Position numbers and translations under genes: made by a program. From Owenia fusiformis (lineage: Eukaryota > Annelida > Polychaeta > Sabellida > Oweniidae): 64,000 nucleotides of DNA. Where the stretch lies: assembly GCA_903813345.2 (NCBI GenBank), contig CAIIXF020000006.1, positions 15,506,348 to 15,570,347 on the forward strand. Reading direction: 5' to 3'. Under the pieces are notes generated by a model. The model saw only the letters and a program-made list of their open reading frames with translations, was not told where the DNA came from and did no database searches. Positions 42,101 to 54,100 of the stretch are shown in pieces. Every line of letters starts with the position of its first letter. The first letter of the stretch is position 1.

Positions 42101-45100
42101 CATAATCTCCCATAAGGGGCAAATCTTGAGATTCCACCCTCTGATTACCAGCTGATTGAGATTAAACACTTTCTCTGTTTTTGTTTGTTTGCTTGTCAGT
42201 TTGTTTGTTTCATAAGGTCATATGTGAAGCCACAACAATATCAGAATAAACTTCTCTGTCTGCATTTAGAATGGATTCTTCAAATAAAACTGCTAGAGGC
42301 TGTGATCTCGCAAAATGACTTTCAAAACAAAAAATGAGCAAGCTTCTTAAGGCTCTAATCTATCAAAGAATTAGTGTTGAGGAGGGTTCCTTGAGAGTAT
42401 CTTAGTGAGTCAGTCCAGTACAATAGATTACTCCCACGGGGCCAATAAATTTTTGATCACAGATTACTTGATCAGAAATTACCATACAAGCAATATATTT
42501 TAGTTGATCTATGTAATTCTATTGATCTGGTATCATACTGTAAATCCTGTTAGTTGAATCTCTGAACTCTTATGTTGACCATTCTAGTTAAAAACCTCTT
42601 TATTAGACCCTCCTTACATGGAGTTAGAACTACAGACAAATCCAGGCCATGATTCAATGCTTTGATCATTCAAGCATTATGCAAGTGGGGTCCGTTGCAC
42701 CAAATTGAAGTTTTTGCTTTAAGCCAGGCAGCCAATCAGATTCAAATCCAGTTTTAAATTTCTTTTAGAATCTCAAGAACTGCCATTTATGGGCCCCATG
42801 GGCCGCCAGTGTACCATACTGATAAACAAATTTAATGACCAATCAGAAAACATAATTACAAACAGCATCCCTCTTTTAGAACAATAACTGACAAAAAAGC
42901 AAACATTCTAAGTTATTGAATGATTTGAAGTGCAATACAGGATGTATTGTGCTAGAGGAATTCTGTATTGGCACAAGATGAAATGGAGTGCCAATACAGA
43001 ATATCAAGAGCACAATTTATCCTGTATTTCATTTCAAATCATTCTATAACATTTTTATTGTGTGGTCTTTGGCCAATACATTTTACTTTGAAGATAATCT
43101 CTAGGAAATATTCTAACTTGCTCTAAAACCATTAATTTAATGCAGACACTTTCATTTCATATTTGAAATCTGTATTGGTATGATGAGATGAGATGAGATG
43201 GTCTCTCCGTACCAATATTTTCTGTATTGCTAGGGAGAAGTGACAGGTCTCAATACAGACTGGTATAGCACAAGAACTGGCCAATCAGAGGTATTCATTT
43301 TACAGATCATATGATAATACATTTTACAGTATTCATTTATTGTTGACTGCTCATTAGACTCTGACTCCATAATATTTCTACTTTGACTCAGCAAGGTGTC
43401 TTGCATGGACAGACACTGTTCTTTAAAAATATTATTCAAGACAGAATCACCTAAATATATGGCTGAAGAAATAAATTTCGAAATAGGATCTAATAGTTAT
43501 CATTCTCCATTAAATGACCCCAGAATCGATGGTAATAACTTTATCAAATGATCAATAATTTGTAATGATGAAAAGCATTTATCAATAGAGTGTCCAAATC
43601 TCCAGAACCTAATCAATATACAAAGGCTTATATTCCAATGGGGTTCTTATCCTGACCATAAAAAGTATTTGTTGTAAAACCCAGTTATGGTTGCGGACTG
43701 GCTGATCTTTAAACATTTAAAATGGCAATCATGATTGAGCCAACATGCCCAAAATGGAATCAACTCAAGAATTAAGTGAATATAGAAGATATTTAGGTTT
43801 GAATATTCTTACAATTGCCAATACATGGTTGTTTTTCTATGCAGACAAGGACTTTAACATTTTAGAAAAAATGCAGATTTTGACTTAAGAATTAGCTTGC
43901 CTGATAATGTTTCATATATTTAACATTTTTCCAACATGAAATGTTTTAAATACGGGAGACTGTTACCATGATATTTTAGTTCATAAGACTACATACTGGC
44001 ATGAATAGTATATCAAAGGAATTAGAAATGTCCAAATTCATAAGAATTGAAAAGGAGACAATATGAAAACTATAACCAGATAACCAACACTTACCTTTAA
44101 AACCTAAGGATTTCCCTAAAATATAAAGTTTTTTTGGACATTTGACCATGGGCTTCTATTGAAAGCCCATGATTTGACAGAACATTATTGAGAGGGGCCT
44201 TGAGAATAGACTCGACAAGGAATGACATGACCAAAAAATATCATGAACTCATATTTTCTTGGAAACTTTCTCTCCACTGTATCCATTTTAGTCCCATTAA
44301 GGCTGGGATTATATCACTGACCCACTAACCCAACAGAGAAATTGTCCTGAACATGCCAGACATATTAATACAACATACCCTTGAGAAACAAAAATGCCAA
44401 CTTTATCTCGGAATAAATCAAAACACTGGCATTTTATTGCTCTTATGAATCTCTTTGAATACAGAGTTGGAATTGACTCCTGTCAGATGTAAATTCAATA
44501 AACAGTTCCAAAAGAATATTTGTGTTAATTAAGAATATTCTAAAGATAGTTCAAAATAAGCAAACTTGAATTCTTTTATGAGTTTGAGATGAAATTATGA
44601 TATGAAGTCTTATGAATACCCAGTTTTTATTAGATTTGATCTTAATGGAATTATTGGGTTACATTCAGTATTTCCATCCTGGAATATCTTGATAGAAACA
44701 TAGCTAATGCACCTCGTTAAAATAATATTCTCTTTATAATTGCACTGCTATCCATTGATCGTCTATATTTTCACAAAACAAGTGCATTAACCTATATTAG
44801 AGTGACTTCAATATTAGATCATGACATTTAAAGTTTGCTTTGGTTCTATTAGATATCCCACTTGATGGCTTAGCATTTATCTGGAAATAGAATTTTTCTC
44901 ACAAGACAAAGGTTAATCATGCGACATAAATGTAATCTCTGATTACCCTGGAGCATTATAACATCCAGTGATAATTCCTCAATACAGGGTGTCTACAGAG
45001 GAAAACATAAACAGTGCAGACCTTTATATAAGTGCCTTGACTTCATAATTGTATTCAAAGAAACGTTGATGCTTAATACTTGTCAGTTGCATCATTCCAG

Positions 45101-48100
45101 TCTGCAATCAATGCTTTTAATGATTTAATCCATAAGTGAATCAAGTCGGGGAATAACCTAACAATATGTGACATCCTGCACAAACTTTGATTTTCTATAA
45201 TTAATTACTCATACAAAATTAGTAGATTACCATGGTGAATTAATCAACAGGCTGTAGTTATAGTTGAAATCGCAATAGGTAAAATCGGATTGATTCTTGC
45301 TAAAACAAGTGTAATGTCCCCAGTGCTGTACCAAACTACAATTAACCTGTCTTAGTGAACACCTTTCTCTCTCTCTCTGGTGAACACCCATCTCTAATAG
45401 ACACACTTCTTCCACACATACTCTACTGACTTCTGTATAAATTACCCTCTCTGTAGTGAACACCTACCAACACTGAACATTTTTTCTTGGCAAAAAATGT
45501 TCAATATATACAGGTTTTACTGTACTGCTATATCTAGTATTAATGGGCAGGCACAGTGCGAAAATATCTTTACTCCAGAATGACAGCATTTGGTAAAGGT
45601 AATATGCCAAGAACCACCCAGACTATGGATTTATTTTTCTGGTTTTCAACATGATTAGTTCCGTTTCCTTTTCTCGAATTTATTATAATGGTATATAGGT
45701 TTTGGTCTGTTACGTTTCCAGGTTAATTACCAGAGTAATTGATATCAGTATGGGAAAAGTGCATACAGTGGACCCTTTTTATATAAACATCTAGGTTACA
45801 AACCTACAGTTCGTAAAACATCTCAGGAGTTGGAAGAACTAGAAAGAAAATTGTTCTACCAATTTACCATTTTGTTCAAGCATTCCTAAATGTGAACATC
45901 TTGATATGTGAACTCTTTAGCGTGTGATAGGTGTTCTCATATGACAAGTTTTAATGTACATCACTTGGTTCTCTTATATAGAATTCAAACGGGTATGACT
46001 GTGAGAAGGTTGTATAAATATCTCCATTAAAGGGAGAATTTCATTATTTCACACGATTAAACAACTATATACATACTTTTTTGTGACTTGGTTGAATGGC
46101 TATGAACCATAAGTTCTGATATGTATCACCAAAATGACAATATAGTGATGAAGAAAATATGCAAATCTTCCTTCTTTACTCGAAAATATCAATTTAAAAC
46201 GATCAACTTATAATAGGGGGCAATCATTTTTTTACTTAGTTTTGCCTTTGGCATTTTCGCTGTCACCAGACGTAATTAAGAAGAGGTGAAAAGCCCTCTA
46301 TCGAGTGCAAAATTAGTTAAAGCGAAGTCCATTTCACACTGAACGAATTTTTTTAGCTCAACTTGAATTTTGTTCTCTCAGTAGATCAAAACTGAAACTT
46401 CTTTCCATTCATTGATGTCGAGTTGAGTGATTTATTTCATAGCCATTCTGCAGGGCAGATTTTAGGTGCCAATGATTTATTTTAGAGTTTTTCTAAGGAG
46501 TTACAGTATTCCCAATTTACCGCTATTCCACCTTTATTATAATCTCTGTTCACAGTTAATGTTCGGCATCTACAATTTTTTCCCTTTGTAAGTGCAAAGT
46601 TCTCATTTCTACAATTCTGTCCATCAAATTGGTAAGTTAGTTTTACATGACAGTTATTCAACAATCCTATTTTGATGACTGTAAACATACTTTTCGGCCA
46701 TCCAGTATAAAATGTTTCATAATTTTACTGATTTTCAAGTTGGTGCAAATAAAAGTTTCAGTTAGAAGGTTCGTATTATAAAGTAGACCAGTATTCATTC
46801 ATTATCATTATAAGGGGTCTTTAAATTAAAAATTCATGCTGAGGTCATGTTCCAAAGTTACGAAAAATCACTGGTTCATAGAGAAGGAAAGCATTTTTTG
46901 AATTTTAAGGTTATTTGGTAAAATCATTTGGAATTAGCAGGTGTAGCTTTTCCAAAGAAATGTTTTTTCATTGAAGTAAACAACATGCCAGGGAGAACAC
47001 GGTAGTCCTTAAAGTTCAGCTCATTGTAGAAGCAAATCAATATCCTGGCACTAATCCTAAGAGGACAATTTAAACTAGAAAAAATAAATATTAAGCCTCT
47101 AGCAAAGAATTCCACATTGTAGGTTTGACATATACAACAAACAATCTCACTTACCCGAAATGAAAATAGTACATATGGTAAATAAAATATACACCAATTG
47201 TGATTCTATTACTTTTTTAGATTTAATGATGGTAAAATTATTATATATACAGTGAAACCTGTAAAGTGGAACACCTCAAGAAGTGGAACACCTCTGTTAG
47301 TGAAACACTACAGAGCAAAGTCCCAAGACCAACTGACTTAATGTTAAATGAATCTTTATAGATAGATATAACACTTTCCAAGTAGAGCACTTTTTAGAAG
47401 TAAAGGGGTTCAATTTACACTGGTGATCCACTTGATCGTTCATATGTCAAAGAAATGCATATGTTTGCGAACTAATAGTTCATAAGACATCACAATTGTT
47501 GATTTAATACCTCACATTTGTTACTAAAAGGGAACTTAAAAAACGGTTAAGATCTGAGCTTCTAACCCTTTACTTCGGAAACCAGCGTAATCGTGTGTAT
47601 CACCAGTGACTTAACAGATTTTACTGTATATTGGGGAGATGTTTAATTTGTGCTGCATAATTTCCTTAATATCAAATGCTAACTGCAAATAAATTATATG
47701 GATATAAGTGAAGAACGACACGCCTAATTTAAACAAGGCATTATTTATAACATGCAAAATGTCACTGACTGCCATTTGTTACAGACACTGAATGCCGAAC
47801 ACTACCTGCTACCAAACATCAATGGCCGAACACCATCCACAAAAATTGACATAAAAATTGAAATTCAAAAGTGACTGTTGGTTCCGCACTCAGAATTTAA
47901 TTGTTTTCTGTGCACTCAGTCTGCAAAGGGTGTGTTTTGGTCTTCACAATGTCAAATACTATGCAAGAACAAATAAAAAACGGAGAAAATTCAATAGATA
48001 CACTTTAATTATTGTTATCTTTCAATCTTGAGCTGTTTGATTGTCTGAGAGCTGATCTAATTAGATTTTTAGGTGCATCTTTAGTTGAATGTTATGCTAT

Positions 48101-51100
48101 GGTAAAGTACAAACACTGAAACATATTGATTCAATTCAAAGTGACATGGTGTAGTACTCCTGCATCCATCAAGTTACCCTTTGCATTCGTTTGACTTCGT
48201 TTTCACTCTTTCAGTTTACAATAAATCTCTGATCTCATCGAGCACATCATTTCGTCGTTGAAATACAGACGACTTTCTATATGGTTCCTCTGACATCACC
48301 GCATAGTTAATGAGCATGAAATGCATTTCAATAACATTGGAACCATTTGCATTTGGACTTGAAACATTGCATTTATAGCAACATTGTTTGGTTGAGCAGG
48401 AATTTTCACATTTAAAGGTTTCAAAAACCTTGGACACACTGCAAACTGTTAAAGTCAATATATTCCTTCAGTCATTCGAGTCAAGATGAACATTGGAGTC
48501 AATAAGAGAAAAAACATTGGACTGAAAAGCATTTATGGTTGAGAGGTTTTAGATATGTTTCGATATACAGATTTTGCTCACTGTAATAAAGAAACAGGGA
48601 GAGAGGCATTGGTTCAGGAATACTATTCATTACATAGAGTATGTACACTTGTCTTGCCTAATTAAGGAGCAACTGCATATATGCTGAGTGGACTACAGGG
48701 AATGGTTTACTAGGTACTAGAGACATTAAGCTGGTACATAAAATCGAAACGCCAATCCGTAAGAAATCACCCTATACAAATACATGTAGTTTTCTCACAT
48801 AAATAATCGTTCGGTTATTAGTGTTTACTTAGTCCTTAACTTAGACCACACCGCACCGTGCAATATGCAATTGATAGTTATATAGCTGGTTTTCTATGAT
48901 ACATATTTCAAACAAGCTCGTTTCGTAAGATATTTGGAGCTAAAGCATGTTCTTCACAAACATGGGCGTAGCGCCCGGTACGCTGGGTACGCACAGGCGT
49001 ACCAGATGGTTGCAAATTTGCTCCAAATACAACCAAATTTCAAAATTTTCCTGGGGGAGAACCCCCAAGCCCCCGAATGATTGTTTTTTAATTCACTCAG
49101 CTCTTGTTCCTGTGGTGGCGGCGTACTACTTAGAAAAATAGCGCTACGCCCATGACAAAGCATTATACTGAAATCAAAATTGCCAGCATTATTCAATAAA
49201 CATGAGTATAATGATTCCTGTTGACACCAACATGAAGTAGCAAATCGCTTGTTCTAAACACGAAACTGAAGCTGATCGGGTTCTGAAGTAGACTAATTAG
49301 TGCTTGTTTTGTATGCGCATTTTATACTTTACTCTAACTGTATTGATTCATTGGCTTTGCATTCAGTTACGTTGTGAAAAATATCGCTAGCTTAAACTCT
49401 CTATTGACTTGAAAACAGCCCTCATTTCGCACAATTGCCAAATGGCACATGTGACTGAGGTTTAAGGTGGGCAAAGTAGGGCAATTTTGTTTCCAGGTGT
49501 TATCAGTATGCAACAATATGTGAATATAACTTGCTGAGGTCTAGATGGCATAGAGACAAGTTGAGAAAATATAGAAAAAGTCACAATGTTTTGCCTTCAT
49601 TTCTGGCATGTCTCTTTCAAAGTCCTAAAGTTTTTAATTCATTTCAGGATAATCCTTCCATTTCTGAGGTTAGTAGGGAAAAAATTAAAGAAAAATTAGG
49701 CATCTCCTGTGTTAATTCATCTTAAATCTTCAATAACTTCTAACCTTGAACAGATATTTCAATTTTTCTCAGAAAATTAGGAATGTCTCCCTGTGGCGAA
49801 CATTGGCATGATGTTTGAAATGATTACTTAAAACATTAACTCTTTCATTTCCTTCTAAGTCCTTTAGTATGTAGCCTTTCCGATAGTTTGATGTTGCTTT
49901 AAATGGCTTCATCCATAATGTACAGGGCGTTCAGTAAGTAAAGCTAATTTTGCTCTCAAACTTTTATTTTTTGTCATTTATCTTTCAAATTTTCAGTGAA
50001 GAAGCATTTGACATTTTTCTAACTACCCTGAAAAATTAAATAAGATATGATGAATAATAGCAAAACAATGGTTGTCATAGTAACGTGAATACGGGTTCTG
50101 CGGAGCAATTTCTTACTTTAATAAAAATGTTATAATGCAATGAAATTGATTAAGATTAATGCTGCATATGTCTTTGTTTGCTATGGCTGAAAGTCACAAC
50201 AAACATAACAACAAAATACACAAATATGATATCATGGCAACAGTAGTCTATGACATCACAGACAGATGATAAAACAGATGGAATGATCCAGAATGATCCA
50301 TCAGACACTGCTCCATTTTCAGGTGCTGCGGCGCCATCTTGTGAACGCGATTTGCAAGAAGAGGCCCCATAGGACTCTAAACTCCTACATATTCCATCAA
50401 GATAATGCGCCATCGCATAGGTCGCAAATGGTGCAGGATACTATCCAGAAAACGCTGGAGATGGAGGTTCAAGGCCAGTCAGCGTATTCTCCTGACAAGG
50501 CACCGTGCGATTTTGGGGTATTTTCATGTTTGAAAAATGATCTGCATGGTAAGATCCACGCAAATATCCATGAGCTTCAGAATGCCGTTCAACGTTCGCT
50601 GACAAAGAACTTTCCAGATGGCTTCCACAGGATATATCAGAAGTGGATAGAACGACATCAGCTGTGTGTGAAAGCTAAGGGGAACTACTTTCAACATGAA
50701 ATAGAATGCTAACTTGAAAGTAGAAATGTGGAGTAGCCACAGAACTATGGTTGAAATATAGGCAGGACAGAAACTAACGTTAACAAAATCTACTATGCTT
50801 TGAACTAATAAAATTGCTCCGCAGAACCCGTATTCGCGTTACTATGACAACCACCACTTTGCTGTTATTCATTATATCTTGATCATTTTTTCAGGATAGT
50901 TAGAAAAGTGTCTGATGCTTTTTCACTGAAAATTTGAACAATGATAGACAAGAAATAAAAGTTTGAGAGCAAAATTAGCTTTACTTACTGAACGCCCTGT
51001 ACTTAGGCTCTGACACTCAAAGTATTTAATAAGCTAGATTCAACCCATTATACTGAGTCTTCCTTAAATCATTTCTACTACTCCAGTCTAATATGCCCGT

Positions 51101-54100
51101 GAGATGAAATTAGTAATATAATACTAATAATTTCTCAGTAATTGGTTCATTTATATTGCAGGTAATAGCTGGTAATGCATAGTTATTATATAAGTGATGA
51201 ATTATTACTGTCTCTTCCGTAGAGTGCAGATTGCAGATTGTAGATCTGAACTGTATTCAATGAATAGGTATTATGTCATCATAACCTATATCATATAGGA
51301 TATGTTATAAGGGATTTGGGTCGCTCATTTCAACATCTGTGGAAAAATTGTTTGGATTCAACCCCCACCCATACAATATAATTAAGACTTTGGACAAACA
51401 GAAATCAATGTTTTGAGCCAGCATTTGCTAACTGCCCATTTAAAGGCCAAAGGCAATCAATCAAAAATTACAGGGTGCTACTAATTTGCATGTAACGGCT
51501 ATGATTTTCCAACTAAGGTGTTCTTTATCATTGCAAATTTCAATAAGATCCATAATTCAAAATGTGGAAATCGAACACAAACCCTTTTAGCTTATTATGA
51601 ACAACATAAAGAGAGCTGTGATAGTAATGAATCAGTAATGCTAATATCAGTCATGTACCAGAACATGTTCCAGGTGTATGCACCATGATCTGTGAATATA
51701 ATCTTGCAAAAGTAAAACAGGGAACTGAAACAGTGTTACACTTGATCTCCTAGATCCTGTTATGTTTTGTATCCAAAATCATTTAGTTAAAATAACCATG
51801 TTAAACATCAGGGGGTAGAGTAACATTTTACATTTGTTCTCCCAATGTTTTGATCCGCATCAGGCAAAACATCAGGGGGGTTAACAAATGTTACATCAGT
51901 ACCTGTTGCCATGGTTTGTTAGACAGAATAAGGTAGATCACATTCACTTACCATTCCATGCCTTTGAAATTGAGGATAAGATAGATACATATTGGAGATT
52001 CTGTTTTTATGATCAAAATTGTTAATGCCAGTTATTCGTAAATCATACATGGGCGCCTCGTCACTGGTTGTATTACAGGGGTGTTTAAATCTATTGAAAC
52101 ATGAGAGCCTGAAAATAATGACATTTTGAATCAACATTCAAAATTTTTTATTGAAAATAATGAGGAATATAGATTCAGTTGAATTAGAAATACAGCAAAT
52201 CAAATCTAAATCCTGTTACATAGATTACAATTTTACAAACAAAATCAATTCCCATTTGCTTTATCTAAAATAGTGTTTCTGTATCACTTTGACCCGAGAC
52301 TGACTCAAGGTGAATGATTTTAATCGTTTTTCTCTGCAGGTGCAAAAGTATGTTTTGGCCATTAGTACATTAATCAAGAAATTATAAAAAGACAGGAGGA
52401 GTGATAGTATTAGAGTATATTACTACATATAAAAAAAGGCGGAGTTTCCCTAATTTGCGGGATTCTTCAAGAAAATCATGTGAATTAAGGCCGTTGCTTA
52501 ATTTTGCTCTGTTGCTCCAGGCAACTCGCGAGACTTCCCCTCATTACCCGATCAGAAGTTTCAATATTGAGTGACAATGAATACTAATGTTCAAGTCTCT
52601 ATTAGGTATAAGGTTCCTAATATTAAGGGGAGGGAGTTGGGATATAAGGTCAATAGTATTAGGGAAAGGGCTCAATATAGAGTCCCTTGTATAATTATAG
52701 TCAGGATACAAGTGTGCTTTAATGCGATTTTTTCAGACATAACTTTGATAATACTCCTGACTCCTCTTGCCCTTGTGGAAACAGAGATAAGAACAAGTTA
52801 CACTTTCTCCTAGAGTGCCCTTTAACCGCTGAGCACAGAAACGAAACTATACAGGGCATCCTAAAATTAGATAATTTCAATATCATGTATTACTTTCATA
52901 CTTTATGGGGATAGGAATCTAAACAATGAACAGAATTCTAAATGTTTTCAGTTATCCTCTATTTATATTGATAAATCTTTACAATGACCCACTAAAATCA
53001 CATCATCATCTTTCACTATCATTCATAAACAAAACTACGTGCTTAACATGGTGACTGGCTGTCTGTCTGGCGCAGTCACACACCTTTGGCATAAATTACA
53101 TTACCATGTATATTTTCAAATACCCTTTGCATTAGTTCGACTTCACTTATTACAATGTAAAAGACAGCTATGTCTTCACTCTTTCAGTTTACAATAAATC
53201 TCTGATCTCACCAAGCCAATCAGAGTTCATCGTTGACATAGGGACGACTTTCTAAATTTCTATATGGTCATTTCCTCTGACACCACCGCATAGTTAATTG
53301 GGACATGTTTAGCCGTGCAGGGCTGCTAAACAGTATAGTATATATACTAGGCAGAGGGTAGTTTATAACTAGACTCTGTGCGGAGGGTAATTTTCAAACC
53401 AGAGGGGGCCAATAATGCTTAAAGCCACGGCCCTCCACAATAATGTATGAATTTATTATTTATTATGCAAATAAAAACAATTAACCAATTAAAAAAATAC
53501 AAGTGTGTTAATTTTCAGTAAGTATTACGATAGTTAGCATACTAAACATTGGTTTGCAGCTTAAAGCTTGTGCTTGTAAATGAGATTATTGTTAAAATAA
53601 GAGTTATGAATAGATACATACATTCCATCAAGGATGGAGATAATCTAATAAACCCCTCTGATATAGTGAATCCCATTGACATTTTCATGAATAGATAAGT
53701 TTCGGAAATCATAGAAATATGAAAACCTATCTGACATGTTAAGATAATCCCTATAGCCATGAAGAAACTAGTGTTCTCCCTTAGGTAATATTGAATCCCA
53801 CCACTCTGGTATACCGTAAATCACGCCACTCCCTTAAAAATTAGATTAACACCATCCACTTTTATTTAAATATTGCCTCAGATGAAGAAAATATTTTTTC
53901 CACTATCCTAGAAAATTGCAACTTTTTTCCATGGGGAGTCTAATTTCAACACTCTTGTGATAGTTACACATCAGTCACAACTTTTACCACTACACTTTAG
54001 TCACAACTTTTACCACTACACATCAGTCACAACTCTTAACACTACACATCAGTCACAACTTTTACCACTACACATCAGTCACAACTTTTACCACTACACA

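Noticed and set aside
49531-49725. 64-codon open frame ([18 protein letters not shown]...)
   Set aside because: Basic and hydrophilic, but no domain recognised and it lies on the strand opposite the receptor without clear splice sites. Could be transposon debris.
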